Of a stretch of 64,000 nucleotides of DNA, positions 45,168 through 54,479 are shown in pieces. This stretch comes from Muribaculaceae bacterium (GTDB lineage: Bacteria > Bacteroidota > Bacteroidia > Bacteroidales > Muribaculaceae). Both the position numbers and the translations under genes were made by a program. Location of the stretch: contig JAGCCU010000015.1 in assembly GCA_017651515.1 (NCBI GenBank), positions 1 to 64,000 of the forward strand, in the 5' to 3' direction. Position 1 is the stretch's first letter, and every line of letters starts with the position of its first letter. The notes below the pieces were generated by a model. The model was not told the origin of the DNA and searched no databases. It worked only from the letters and a program-made list of their open reading frames with translations.

Positions 45168-46535
45168 CTATATTTTAATGCCTTTCAGCGTTGCACTCGT
45201 TGCGCTCTCGACGCGACAAGTAACATATTCTCCTATGCGCGTATCACCTGCAGGAAATACGATCACCTTATTCTGTTGAGTACGTCCGAACATGTCATCG
45301 TGCGACCGCTTGCTATAGCCTTCGACAAGCACCTCGAATGTCTTGCCTACATCTCGCAGGTTGCTGGCGAGCGACAATTCATTCTGCAATGCAATCATGC
45401 GATTAAGCCTCTCTATCTTCACAGTTTCAGACACATTATCGGGCAGATGCTTGCTGGCAAACGTACCTGGGCGCTCGCTGTACTTGAACATGAATGACGA
45501 ATCAAACCCCACTTCACGCATCAGACTAAGGGTCTGCTCAAAATCTTCCTCATTCTCATCGTGGAAACCAGTGAACATATCTGTAGATATGCCACAATCG
45601 GGCATCGCCTTACGGATGCGTGCAATGCGGTCAAGATACCACTCGCGGGTATACTTTCGGTTCATGAGCTTGAGCACCTTGTTGCTGCCGCTCTGTACTG
45701 GCAAGTGTATGTGGTTGCAGATGTTGGGATAGCGCGCCATGGTGTCGATAATTTCGTCGGAAAGATCCTCGGGATTGCTAGTTGTAAAGCGAACGCGCAT
45801 CTCAGGAGCTGCCTGCGCAACCATTGCCAGCAGTGCTGCCAAGTCAACATTTACACTATCTTCGCCCTTATATAGATAGGAATTTACGTTCTGACCAAGC
45901 AGGGTGACTTCCTTGAAACCACGTTGCTGCAAGTCATGCAGTTCGTTCAGGATGCTCTGAGGCTCACGGCTTCGCTCCCGGCCTCTAGTATAAGGAACGA
46001 TGCAATAGGTGCAGAAATTGTTGCATCCACGCATGATGCTGATAAACCCGCTCACACGATTCGCTCCCAGTCGTTGCGGAATCACATTGCGATAAGTTTC
46101 GGTAGTAGATAACTGTGTATCAATGGCCTTTTCGCCCTGCTCTGCAGCGCCAATAAGGCTTGGCAGTTCAAGGTAGCTATCGGGGCCTGCTACCAGGTCC
46201 ACGTCGTGATTGGTGATAAGCACGTCTTTCATGCGTTCAGCCATACAACCTATCACACCTACCAGCAGCCTGCGCTGACGTCTCCGACGCAGTGCATTTA
46301 GCTGTGCCAAGCGAGTGAAAATCTTTTGTTCGGCATTGTCTCGCACACTGCATGTGTTTATTAATATTGCATCGGCTTCATCAAGTGTATCGGTCACACC
46401 ATAGCCTGCCATCTGCATCACGCTTGCCACCACCTCACTGTCGGCCACGTTCATCTGGCAGCCGTATGTCTCAATATATAGCCGTTTAGGAAATTCCCCT
46501 TTTGGAGCATCGTAAGTAAGATTCAAACCTTTCAT
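45168..46535 (-). CDS. miaB: tRNA-2-methylthio-N6-dimethylallyladenosine synthase MiaB
   Basis: A radical-SAM methylthiotransferase that completes ms2i6A37 on tRNAs prepared by MiaA. YIETYGCQMNVADSE at about residues 20-34 and NTCSVRDNAEQK near 60-71 hold the auxiliary cluster cysteines. The SAM motif is CNNFCTYCIVP, and a C-terminal TRAM domain ends the protein. It has 455 residues. It lies 9 bp downstream of the CotH gene on the same strand and may share its transcript. Confidence 0.96.
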   Translation of the reverse strand: MKGLNLTYDAPKGEFPKRLYIETYGCQMNVADSEVVASVMQMAGYGVTDTLDEADAILINTCSVRDNAEQKIFTRLAQLNALRRRRQRRLLVGVIGCMAERMKDVLITNHDVDLVAGPDSYLELPSLIGAAEQGEKAIDTQLSTTETYRNVIPQRLGANRVSGFISIMRGCNNFCTYCIVPYTRGRERSREPQSILNELHDLQQRGFKEVTLLGQNVNSYLYKGEDSVNVDLAALLAMVAQAAPEMRVRFTTSNPEDLSDEIIDTMARYPNICNHIHLPVQSGSNKVLKLMNRKYTREWYLDRIARIRKAMPDCGISTDMFTGFHDENEEDFEQTLSLMREVGFDSSFMFKYSERPGTFASKHLPDNVSETVKIERLNRMIALQNELSLASNLRDVGKTFEVLVEGYSKRSHDDMFGRTQQNKVIVFPAGDTRIGEYVTCRVESATSATLKGIKI

Positions 46536-46544
46536 TTTGAGCCT

Positions 46545-48269
46545 TTACTGCAACTTGAGTATAATGTTTATGAGTTGGTTAATGTCTTCAACGTCCACCA
46601 TTCCGTCACCGTTAAGGTCGGCATCCGAATCGTATGGAGTCAAACCAAGAATCACGTTAACGGAAGCATTCAAATCTTCAATATCAGCCACAAAGTCTCT
46701 ATTCACATCACCTGCAACAGGTGTCACCTTGAACATCGTAGCATCCAAGTGAGCAAGACGCCTGTGCCACCAGTCAATAATCAGTTCCTTCTGAGCATCA
46801 AAGTCAAGGTCGCGGTAACACAAGTCAATCACCCCACTCCATCGTTCTGTCTCACGCTGTGCAGCACCAGCATGCTGCAAGTCATTAATCTCGTCGATGT
46901 AGCGAGCAATTATGTTCTCATCTTTAAGCAATGTCTTGCGAAGACGATAATAGTCGCGTTTAATGTTAGTCTGGAAGTTATTGACGTTCATCGACCACAG
47001 ACGCTGGAACAAACGATTGTTCAAAGCAAGGTTGCGCTCTGGACTCAGTTTTTCCCAGTCAATCACTTTTTTGTTTATGTAATCCTGTCCTACAGTCGCA
47101 TCGAAGTCCCAAGCTGCCAAGGTGACTTTCTCCTGTTCCTCCTTGTCATAAATCATCCAGTAGATATTCTTGCTGGCATTGTCCCAGGCGAGGAGAATCT
47201 CATACAAGATATAATATCGTTGCAGCACTGGGATGTCAAAACGATCGGCGACTTGAGCTTTGAACTCTTCGTCAGTGCTATTCACCACGAAATCAATGGC
47301 ACGGTACAACGGAGTCCAATCGGTCGGTTTCACATCATCAATATCGGGATATTTGAGCTCGTAGCCATGCCAGTTAGGAAGCGTCTTATGGTAATCAGCC
47401 TCCACATATTCCATGTTCGTGTAACTGTTAGGCTTGCTGGCTTTCCATAGCTGACCGTGGATAGCCTTAGTATCCTTATCATATTTCTTGAGTTTGAGCT
47501 GCTTACGGTCCACGGCCTCACTCATTGAATAGAATCCATGATACTTGCCATTGAGGAACACTTCCACAATGCGACTGCGCACGCCATTAATTGCATTTGG
47601 CTCACGGTCCTGATAATACATGGGCGGCACCAGATCCATCCACAGATTCATGCCTACACGGTTGCGTATGCGGGCGTTATCCACCTGTCCAGCATCCAAC
47701 AGCCAACTATCGTCCTCACGCATCTCGGGGAAGAATCGATAGTTCATGGCATTGCCATCATCATCGAAGAACTTGATATGGTAATTGCGCTTTTCACGTT
47801 CGTAACGCACTGTAGTGTTGCCGCGCCACTTTGCCTTTGAAGGCAACGAATACATCGGCAGCTCTCCTGGCATAATCATCGTCACGAGACTGCTCTTGTA
47901 ATTGACATCAAACTCACCTTCCAGACCCTCAAGCAACAAGATGGGATAATAAGTGAAATTGATACCGTAACTGAGCGTGTCGGTACCAGTTACCGCCTTG
48001 AAACTATATATCTTTCCTCCTGTCAGTTCGCTGAATGTATAATCTGCCTTGATGGTGATTTCAAGTCCATCTATTATTATCTTGTCCCATTCTCCACCTA
48101 CCAACTTGATCTTGGCAGTCCAATCGCCATCATAGTTTTCCTGCGGAATTGAACACAGGAAATTTCCCGTGAGCGAATCGAGCACTACCGACAGATTGTT
48201 GATGGTAAACTGAGCACGAACAGTCATTACGGCAAGCACCAACAATACTAATGCAAATAATCGTCTCAT
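46545..48269 (-). CDS. CotH-kinase-family exported protein with dockerin-type C-terminus
   Basis: A 574-residue protein with a signal peptide (MRRLFALVLLVLAVMTVRAQ). An all-beta region lies at about 20-110, then a CotH-like kinase domain at about 115-500 (SKAKWRGNTT, NYHIKF, DAGQVDNARIRNRV, AWDFDATVGQ). The last ~55 residues carry two calcium-loop repeats, GDVNRDFVADIEDLN and ADLNGDGMVDVEDIN, as in dockerin type I. CotH proteins phosphorylate spore-coat or surface proteins in other bacteria; the target here is unknown. The same kind of tail ends the GHL10 protein 8 kb away. Confidence 0.85.
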   Translation of the reverse strand: MRRLFALVLLVLAVMTVRAQFTINNLSVVLDSLTGNFLCSIPQENYDGDWTAKIKLVGGEWDKIIIDGLEITIKADYTFSELTGGKIYSFKAVTGTDTLSYGINFTYYPILLLEGLEGEFDVNYKSSLVTMIMPGELPMYSLPSKAKWRGNTTVRYEREKRNYHIKFFDDDGNAMNYRFFPEMREDDSWLLDAGQVDNARIRNRVGMNLWMDLVPPMYYQDREPNAINGVRSRIVEVFLNGKYHGFYSMSEAVDRKQLKLKKYDKDTKAIHGQLWKASKPNSYTNMEYVEADYHKTLPNWHGYELKYPDIDDVKPTDWTPLYRAIDFVVNSTDEEFKAQVADRFDIPVLQRYYILYEILLAWDNASKNIYWMIYDKEEQEKVTLAAWDFDATVGQDYINKKVIDWEKLSPERNLALNNRLFQRLWSMNVNNFQTNIKRDYYRLRKTLLKDENIIARYIDEINDLQHAGAAQRETERWSGVIDLCYRDLDFDAQKELIIDWWHRRLAHLDATMFKVTPVAGDVNRDFVADIEDLNASVNVILGLTPYDSDADLNGDGMVDVEDINQLINIILKLQ

Positions 48270-48303
48270 AACTAAACAGTATCAAATTGCATCACCAATC
48301 CAA

Positions 48304-49404
48304 CTACACATTGAAACGGAACACAACTATGTCACCGTCCTGGAACACATATTCCTTGCCCTCGATGTGCATCTTCCCGGCCTCTTTCACAGCAGCCTCG
48401 CTTCCATAATGAATGTAGTCTTCATATTTTATTATCTCGGCTCGGATAAATCCGCGCTCGAAGTCAGTATGGATTACTCCTGCACACTGCGGTGCCTTGC
48501 TGCCTTTCTTGAAGGTCCAAGCACGCACTTCCTTTGGACCTGCCGTGAGGAATGTCTGTAAGTTCAACAGCGCGTATGCTGCTTTGATAATACGATTCAC
48601 GCCACTTTCCTGCAGGCCAATCTCCTGAAGGAACATCTGCCGCTCTTCAAAGGTTTCCAGTTCGGCAATCTCGCTCTCTGTCTGAGCCGCCACGATTAAC
48701 AACTGTGCATTTTCATCCTTTATGGCTTCGCGTACGGCATCTACATAGTCATTACCATTGACAGCCGAAGCATCATCAACGTTGCAGACGTATAGCACGG
48801 GCTTGTTGGTCAGCAGAAACAGGTCATGTGCAACACGTTCTTCGTCTTTGTTGAGTAACTCTACGCTTCGAGCATTCTGGCCTTGTTCAAGTGCCGCCTT
48901 GTATCTTGACAACACTTCATGCTGCACCTTGGCATCGCGGTCACCCGCATCGGCCTGTTTCTTCACGCGGCCTATGCGACTCTCAATGGTTTCCAAGTCG
49001 CGGAGTTGAAGTTCCAGGTCAATGACCTCCTTGTCACGTACAGGATCAACCGATCCATCCACATGGGTTACGTTATCATCGTCAAAGCAACGAAGCACAT
49101 GTATAATGGCATCGGTTTCACGGATATTGGCAAGGAACTTATTACCCAGACCTTCACCTCGTGATGCACCCTTTACAAGACCGGCTATATCGACAATCTC
49201 CACAGTTGTGGGGACAATGCGCTCAGGATGAACCAATTCGGCAAGCTTGGCCAGACGTTCATCTGGCACAGTGATTACGCCCACATTAGGTTCAATTGTA
49301 CAGAAAGGGAAATTGGCCGACTGAGCTTTAGCATTCGACAGACAGTTAAACAACGTTGACTTACCCACATTAGGAAGTCCTACAATACCACATTGCAATG
49401 CCAT
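48304..49404 (-). CDS. ychF: Obg-family ATPase YchF
   Basis: A cytosolic ribosome-associated P-loop NTPase that prefers ATP. G1 GLPNVGKST is at residues 9-17 and G3 [10 protein letters not shown] at about 72-81. A coiled-coil insert follows (about 130-165), and the C-terminal TGS domain ends in [10 protein letters not shown]. The length of 366 residues is normal. Its -7 element TAACTTTG lies on the minus strand at 49452-49445. Confidence 0.96.
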   Translation of the reverse strand: MALQCGIVGLPNVGKSTLFNCLSNAKAQSANFPFCTIEPNVGVITVPDERLAKLAELVHPERIVPTTVEIVDIAGLVKGASRGEGLGNKFLANIRETDAIIHVLRCFDDDNVTHVDGSVDPVRDKEVIDLELQLRDLETIESRIGRVKKQADAGDRDAKVQHEVLSRYKAALEQGQNARSVELLNKDEERVAHDLFLLTNKPVLYVCNVDDASAVNGNDYVDAVREAIKDENAQLLIVAAQTESEIAELETFEERQMFLQEIGLQESGVNRIIKAAYALLNLQTFLTAGPKEVRAWTFKKGSKAPQCAGVIHTDFERGFIRAEIIKYEDYIHYGSEAAVKEAGKMHIEGKEYVFQDGDIVVFRFNV

Positions 49405-49444
49405 ATTCTATATGTGTTTTTGTTTTTCTTGATAAATAATCATG

Positions 49445-49452
49445 CAAAGTTA
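49445..49452 (-). promoter_or_regulatory. ychF promoter -7 element
   Basis: The minus strand reads TAACTTTG 41 bp before the ychF start. No clear -33 box. Confidence 0.5.
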
Positions 49453-49495
49453 CTGAATTTTTCCTTTTGACTACACTATATTGAAAATTATTATG

Positions 49496-49503
49496 TAACT
49501 TTG
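49496..49503 (+). promoter_or_regulatory. Promoter -7 element of the GYF_2/CD225 gene
   Basis: TAACTTTG lies 23 bp before the ATG. It is divergent from the ychF element 43 bp away. No clear -33 box. Confidence 0.5.
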
Positions 49504-49526
49504 CCAATATTAATATTTCAAACATA

Positions 49527-50090
49527 ATGAACGAAAATACTCAATACTGGATTAATCAAGGCGGTATTCAAACCGGACCTCACACTATCGAACAACTCAA
49601 AGAGATAGGAGTCACAGGCGAAGCTTATGTATGGTGTGCCGGCATGGATGACTGGAAACCTATCACCACTATAGCAGAACTTACAGATCTACTGCCTAAA
49701 GCAAACGAGTCACATGAAGGTATCTCCGATGCCACACCTGCGTTAGAACAAGAAACACAAACCCATTCAGTGGCCATTCCTCCAATACCTGAGCAACCCC
49801 TAGAACCGCAACCACAGTATTCACAGCAGACTCCCCCAGCAGTTCCAAACGAACAATGCCCTCCAACAAATCTCGTGTGGGCAATATTGTCAACTATCCT
49901 TTGCTGTATTCCACTTGGAATCGTTGCCATTATATATAGCGTGAAAGTGTCGCAAAAGTATCAGCAAGGCGACATTGAGGGCGCAAAGCATTACAGCGAA
50001 GTGAGCGCATGGTGGTGCATTGGTACAATCATTGGAGGCATTGTTCTATCGCCGTTCGTTTCGCTCATTCAGATGGCGATGATGGGATAA
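49527..50090 (+). CDS. GYF_2 domain plus CD225/dispanin-like membrane protein
   Basis: A 187-residue protein. The N-terminal GYF_2 domain (about 1-55) has GGIQTGPHTIEQL and WCAGMDDWKPI, the same pattern as the 34.4-kb protein. A Pro/Gln-rich linker follows, then two hydrophobic segments (about 112-137 and 158-182) around CCIPLGIVAIIYSVKV and GDIEGAKHYSEVSAWW. This is the CD225/dispanin layout, with a re-entrant helix and one membrane helix. The function is unknown. The gene is 4 bp before the DUF2752 gene, a usual pairing in Bacteroidota. Confidence 0.82.
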   Translation: MNENTQYWINQGGIQTGPHTIEQLKEIGVTGEAYVWCAGMDDWKPITTIAELTDLLPKANESHEGISDATPALEQETQTHSVAIPPIPEQPLEPQPQYSQQTPPAVPNEQCPPTNLVWAILSTILCCIPLGIVAIIYSVKVSQKYQQGDIEGAKHYSEVSAWWCIGTIIGGIVLSPFVSLIQMAMMG

Positions 50091-50094
50091 CCTT

Positions 50095-50472
50095 ATGCGC
50101 AAAATAATCTACTTTTTCATAATCGTGGCTGTTGTCGTAATGGCAGCAGCCATATATTTCACCTATGATCCAGCAAAGCCTGGAAACATTTTCCCTCGAT
50201 GCTTTTTCCTCACCTTTACCGGCTACAAGTGTCCGGGGTGTGGCAGTCAGAGGGCTATTCACTCACTGCTCCACGGCGATTTCCTACAGGCTTTCCGTTT
50301 CAATGCAGCACTGGTTGTTGCCCTTCCAATTCTAGTGGTCTTCGCCATCTCGGAGTGGAAACGCAACTCCTGGCCACGATTCTATGAAATAGTAAACAAT
50401 AAATGGATAGGCATCACAATACTCTTTGCTGTCGTTTTCTGGTGGATTATACGCAATGTCTTCAACTTTTAA
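50095..50472 (+). CDS. DUF2752 membrane protein
   Basis: A 125-residue protein with three membrane helices. The family signature FTGYKCPGCGSQRAIHSLLHGD (about residues 41-62, quoted in part: CPGCGSQRA) sits between helices 1 and 2. DUF2752 has no established function. It overlaps nothing and probably shares the CD225 gene's transcript. Confidence 0.85.
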   Translation: MRKIIYFFIIVAVVVMAAAIYFTYDPAKPGNIFPRCFFLTFTGYKCPGCGSQRAIHSLLHGDFLQAFRFNAALVVALPILVVFAISEWKRNSWPRFYEIVNNKWIGITILFAVVFWWIIRNVFNF

Positions 50473-50486
50473 AAGAATTACTCATA

Positions 50487-50792
50487 ATGTACAAAGTAAA
50501 GATTACAGCTATCAGGCAAACGGTCTATCCCGACTTGATGGCACAGTATGAGAACCCCATCGAACACTCTTGTGATGTGAAGGTTGGCCAACAATGGATT
50601 TCCATTGATGGTCACTGTCCTGATGGGATGTGCCCATCGGCATGGGAAAGCATGCGTTCTTTTGTGGAGTCACTGGCGCATGGCGAAGGCAACTTTTACG
50701 ATGGCTGGATGAAGAACCCAATGAGTGCCATGATAAGTTGCAACGATGGTTTCCGACCTTTTAGTTTTTACATTGAAGTCATAAAAGATTAG
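50487..50792 (+). CDS. TIGR04076-family small protein
   Basis: A 101-residue cytosolic protein. The start is ATG 50487 (MYKVKITAIRQTVYPDLM); a longer frame from 50403 is a read-through of DUF2752. The pattern C-D-V near 34, then DGHCPDGMCPSAWESM and a final SCNDGFRPFSFYIE, matches the cysteine-containing TIGR04076 family of unknown function, which may bind a metal. It is 14 bp after the DUF2752 gene and 5 bp before the TfoX-like gene. Confidence 0.75.
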   Translation: MYKVKITAIRQTVYPDLMAQYENPIEHSCDVKVGQQWISIDGHCPDGMCPSAWESMRSFVESLAHGEGNFYDGWMKNPMSAMISCNDGFRPFSFYIEVIKD

Positions 50793-50797
50793 GTCAT

Positions 50798-51118
50798 ATG
50801 GCAAGTAACAAAGGTTTTGTGCAATACATAGCCGACCAATGTTCAGGCGCGGGAGAGATTATCGTCAAAAAAATGTTTGGTGATTATGGCATCTATTGTG
50901 ATGGTAAGATTTTCGGTCTCATTTGCGATGATTGTTTTTATGTAAAGCCAACCGAATCGGGCAGAACAGTGCTTCGTAATGTAGAACTCCGGCCACCATA
51001 CGATGGAGCGAAAGATTATTTCTTCATAGCCGATGTGGATGATCACGAGTATATTTCTTTGCTCGTAAGTGAGACGTGTAAAAGTCTTCCTCTGCCTAAA
51101 ACCAGCAAGAAAAAATGA
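50798..51118 (+). CDS. TfoX N-terminal domain protein
   Basis: A 106-residue protein with only the TfoX N-terminal domain (MFGDYGIYCDGKIFGLICDD near 25-45). Free-standing versions are common and are not competence regulators; the function is unknown. It overlaps the methyltransferase start by 4 bp (ATGA). Confidence 0.8.
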   Translation: MASNKGFVQYIADQCSGAGEIIVKKMFGDYGIYCDGKIFGLICDDCFYVKPTESGRTVLRNVELRPPYDGAKDYFFIADVDDHEYISLLVSETCKSLPLPKTSKKK

Positions 51119-51825
51119 ACAAAAGAAAAGACCCCATGGGTCAGGCCATAGCTGATTATAACTGCACTGGCCGTGCTGCGCGATTGCAGGTGTTTTCTCC
51201 GATGTTTGATAATGACGTGATGCCGCTGGAAGTGTTGTTCCGTGGCTATGAGGATATGCCTGCTTTGGAGCGCACAGCACTAGATATGGCTAAAGGTCGA
51301 GTACTCGACGTGGGCGCTGGAGCCGGTTGTCACTCGTTGATTCTACAGGAGCGCGGTATGGACGTCACGGCGATAGATATTTCTCCATTGTCGGTAGAGA
51401 CGATGAAGGCACGTGGCGTAAAGCAAGTAATAGAACAGGATTTCTTCACGCTTACGGGGCAGTACGATACTGTGTTAATGCTGATGAACGGCATCGGTAT
51501 CGTAGGGCGATTGAAACGTATGCCAGAGTTTTTTGCTTGCCTTGACCACATTTTGTCACCAGGTGGACAAGTGTTGTGCGATTCTTCAGACATAAGTTAC
51601 TTGTATGAAGACACAAATGGTCTGATTCAGCTCCCTGATGATGTTACCTACTATGGCGAACACGCCTTTACTATGAAGTACAAAGACATAAAAGGCGACC
51701 CCTTCCCTTGGCTATATGTAGATGCTACGACACTTAGAAAGGCAGCCCAAAACTGCGGTTACAATGTGGAAGTTGTAGCTGAGGGCAACCATTACGATTA
51801 TCTGGCACGCATCACCCGCTTATAA
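51115..51825 (+). CDS. Class I SAM-dependent methyltransferase
   Basis: A 236-residue cytosolic protein. The SAM-binding motif I is VLDVGAGAGCHSL at about residues 63-75, followed by the acidic motif II (VTAIDIS, 84-90) and LMLMNGIG near 123. The C-terminal half has DVTYYGEHAFTMKYK. The substrate is not predictable. It ends 8 bp before the convergent GH92 gene, with no visible terminator between. Confidence 0.85.
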   Translation: MNKRKDPMGQAIADYNCTGRAARLQVFSPMFDNDVMPLEVLFRGYEDMPALERTALDMAKGRVLDVGAGAGCHSLILQERGMDVTAIDISPLSVETMKARGVKQVIEQDFFTLTGQYDTVLMLMNGIGIVGRLKRMPEFFACLDHILSPGGQVLCDSSDISYLYEDTNGLIQLPDDVTYYGEHAFTMKYKDIKGDPFPWLYVDATTLRKAAQNCGYNVEVVAEGNHYDYLARITRL

Positions 51826-51833
51826 GGCGATAA

Positions 51834-54185
51834 CTAATTGCTGAGCGAGAATGGCTTGTCGTCTTCGGTGAGGCCGCGCTGGGGGTTATGCTTGTCAGTC
51901 ATTTCAAATTCGATAGTGCATCCAGCGGTAAGTTGGCTGTGAGTGAGATATAGCCGTGAATAGGGCTTGCCGTTGAGTAACACCCGTTTTATATATCGGT
52001 TGCGGTGACTGACGTTTGGCGCTTTCACAATGATGTGATGTCCGTTAGGCATAATCACATCGGCAAATGTCACAAATGGCACTCCAATAACGTACTGGTC
52101 GGTTCCTGGGCAGACCGGATAGAAACCAAGTGTGGTGAAAATGTACCATGCCGACATCTGCCCGCAGTCGTCATTGCCTCCCAACCCTCGTATGTCGTTG
52201 CGATACATCTTATCCATGATAGTGCGCAGACGGTCTTGCGTGAGCCATGGCTTTGATGTCCATGCGTAAAGGTATGGCACATGGTGGCTGGGCTCGTTTC
52301 CGTGGACGTAGCCACCCACGAGGCAATCAGCCGTGATGTCTTCGTTATCTGCATAATACTGCTCTGGCAGATGCATCGTGAACAGGCTGTCGAGGCGGTC
52401 AAGAAACCGTTTTTCGCCTCCCATCATCTTGATGAGCCCTCCAACGTCGTGAGGTACATGGAATGAGAAGTTCCATGAATTGCCTTCGATGAATCCCTCG
52501 CCGTAGGTCTGTAATGGATCCATATCGGCTTTAAAATGCCCGTCGCTGTATCTTGGTGTGGCGAAACCAGTACCGGGGTTGAAAATGTTGCGGTAATTGA
52601 GTGAACGCGCTTCAAACTCGCGTGCCATTGCTGCATCGCCTAATACTCGTGCGGCTGCACTCACGGCAAAGTCGTCGTAGGCATATTCCAGCGTATTGGA
52701 TGCTGCGGTGGCATCGTGTTCGAAAGGTGAATAGCCTAAACGGATATAATCGGAAAGGCCAGGGAAACGAGGCCATGTGGCCGTATTACGCAGAGCGGTA
52801 AGTACAGACTCCCGATCCAGAGTAATTCCCTTGATCACGGCATCAGCCACTACACTCACGGCATGGTAGCCAGTCATGCACCAACCCTCGTTACCCATCA
52901 GACTCCATACAGGCAGTATGTGATTGACGCTCTGCTGCTGGTGAGCCAGCATGGACCGCACCATGTCGGCGTTGCGTTCAGGTTGTATCAGACCAAGTAG
53001 GGGGTGCAAGGCGCGATAAGTATCCCACAGTGAAAATACCGTGTAGTTCTGGAATCCCTCGCCTTTATGCACATTGCCATCAAGGCCCCTGTAACGCCCA
53101 TCGACATCACTATATACCGAAGGATTTATCATCGTGTGATATAGCGATGTGTAGAACATTGTCTTTTGGTCATCACTGCCTTTGATTGTGATTGATGAAA
53201 GTTCATGCTGCCAAGCATTACGAGTCTCGGCACACATTTGGTCAAAAGACTTTCCGCCTGTTTCGGTTCGCAAATTCAATAAAGCGCCTTCGGTCGATAC
53301 TGCCGAGAGTGCCACTTTCACCATCAAAGGTTCTTGGATGTCGGAACCAAAGTCAAAATAGGCCACTATATTGCGTCCGCCTATGTCAGGAAAATCATGA
53401 TAGGGATCAAGTTTGCGCCAGAAGCCAGAATACGGCTCTGGAAATCGGTCATGATAACCATATGAAACAACTGGTCGCGAAAAGGTGATGGCGAAATATG
53501 TGTAATTGCACCGTGACCACCCTTGTGTGATGCGATATCCCGTGATTAGTGTATCGTTCTCCACACGAATATTGCACCAAAGTGTTTTACCCTTGTAATT
53601 ATAGATACCGTGAGTCAAGTCCACCACAAGACGCTTCGTTTCGTCAGAACTTGGAAACGTGTATTGGTGCACACCTACGCGTTGTGTGGCAGTCAACCGG
53701 GCACGCACACCATTGTCGGCCAAAGTGACTTCATAATATCCCGGTCTGGCCTGTTCGGTCGTGTGGCTGAAGCGTTGCCGGTAACCACTGTCGGGGTTGT
53801 CACTTGTGCCGGGGTTGAGCTGTAATGCCCCAACTTGTGGCATAACCAGAATATCCCCGAGGTCGCTATGCCCTGTGCCACTCAAATGGGTGTGGCTGAA
53901 TCCGACTATAGTTGGGTCGTCATAGCGATAGCCAGCGCAATAGGCATAAACGTTTTCTTGGTATTTGCGGTCAACATTATGTGGAATGGTGTCGGTGTCG
54001 GGACTAAGCTGCACAGCACCAAATGGCGCGCATGCGCCAGGGAACGTGTGCCCCATGCCACTTGTGCCGATGAATGTGTTCACATAGTCAACGGCATCAC
54101 GTTGCACGGGCGCATTTTGTGCGATCGCTACCATCGAAGTAGCCGAAATCAATAATACAAATATAATTTGGGTGAATTTTTTCAT
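51834..54185 (-). CDS. GH92 family exo-alpha-mannosidase
   Basis: A 783-residue exported, calcium-dependent alpha-mannosidase. The signal peptide ends near residue 22. The N-terminal beta-sandwich starts DYVNTFIGTSGMGHTFPGA, and the (alpha/alpha)6 barrel carries GNEPSHHVPYLY (catalytic acid glutamate) and RGLGGNDDCGQMSAWY (base and calcium aspartates) in the usual order. GH92 enzymes trim N-glycan or yeast mannan in the periplasm or at the surface. The released mannose can feed the manA enzyme at 28.7 kb once phosphorylated. It stands outside a recognisable PUL: no susC/susD pair is nearby. Confidence 0.96.
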   Translation of the reverse strand: MKKFTQIIFVLLISATSMVAIAQNAPVQRDAVDYVNTFIGTSGMGHTFPGACAPFGAVQLSPDTDTIPHNVDRKYQENVYAYCAGYRYDDPTIVGFSHTHLSGTGHSDLGDILVMPQVGALQLNPGTSDNPDSGYRQRFSHTTEQARPGYYEVTLADNGVRARLTATQRVGVHQYTFPSSDETKRLVVDLTHGIYNYKGKTLWCNIRVENDTLITGYRITQGWSRCNYTYFAITFSRPVVSYGYHDRFPEPYSGFWRKLDPYHDFPDIGGRNIVAYFDFGSDIQEPLMVKVALSAVSTEGALLNLRTETGGKSFDQMCAETRNAWQHELSSITIKGSDDQKTMFYTSLYHTMINPSVYSDVDGRYRGLDGNVHKGEGFQNYTVFSLWDTYRALHPLLGLIQPERNADMVRSMLAHQQQSVNHILPVWSLMGNEGWCMTGYHAVSVVADAVIKGITLDRESVLTALRNTATWPRFPGLSDYIRLGYSPFEHDATAASNTLEYAYDDFAVSAAARVLGDAAMAREFEARSLNYRNIFNPGTGFATPRYSDGHFKADMDPLQTYGEGFIEGNSWNFSFHVPHDVGGLIKMMGGEKRFLDRLDSLFTMHLPEQYYADNEDITADCLVGGYVHGNEPSHHVPYLYAWTSKPWLTQDRLRTIMDKMYRNDIRGLGGNDDCGQMSAWYIFTTLGFYPVCPGTDQYVIGVPFVTFADVIMPNGHHIIVKAPNVSHRNRYIKRVLLNGKPYSRLYLTHSQLTAGCTIEFEMTDKHNPQRGLTEDDKPFSLSN

Positions 54186-54216
54186 AATTATTCTAGTAAA
54201 GTGGTTTGGCTTTCTG

Positions 54217-54264
54217 CAAAGTTACGAATAAGCGAGCGAAAAACCAAGCTTGCTTAAGTTTTTC
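54217..54264 (-). promoter_or_regulatory. GH92 promoter within a hairpin-bearing repeat element (copy 1)
   Basis: On the minus strand CTTG (54248-54245), 20 bp, TAACTTTG (54224-54217). The -33 box lies beside a palindromic region: GAAAAAC (54238-54244) and GTTTTTC (54258-54264) with CAAGCTTG between. About 47 of 52 bases match the element at 56541-56588 on the other strand. The gap between it and 54480 also holds TAACTTTG on plus at 54312-54319, TAACTTTG on minus at 54372-54365 and an imperfect AGCCG/CGGCT hairpin. Confidence 0.7.
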
Positions 54265-54450
54265 CAAGCGGGAGAACTTCCGTGCAAACGAGAGCAAAGT
54301 GGAACTTATTCTAACTTTGCCAAGTGCAGCCGGAAGAAGGCATAGTCAAACTTCGGCTGTGGGTCAAAGTTACATAGAATATTTGGGACTCTAAAAAATG
54401 TTTTCAGTCATAATCTGCGTTGGAGAGTTTTTTCTTTCAAGACTTTTTAC

Positions 54451-54458
54451 TACATTTG
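54451..54458 (+). promoter_or_regulatory. Promoter -7 element of the DUF362 operon
   Basis: TACATTTG matches TAnnTTTG, 21 bp before the ATG. TTTT (54428-54431) at 19 bp could act as a weak -33 box. Confidence 0.45.
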
Positions 54459-54479
54459 CCAATAAATATTTGTAACGAT

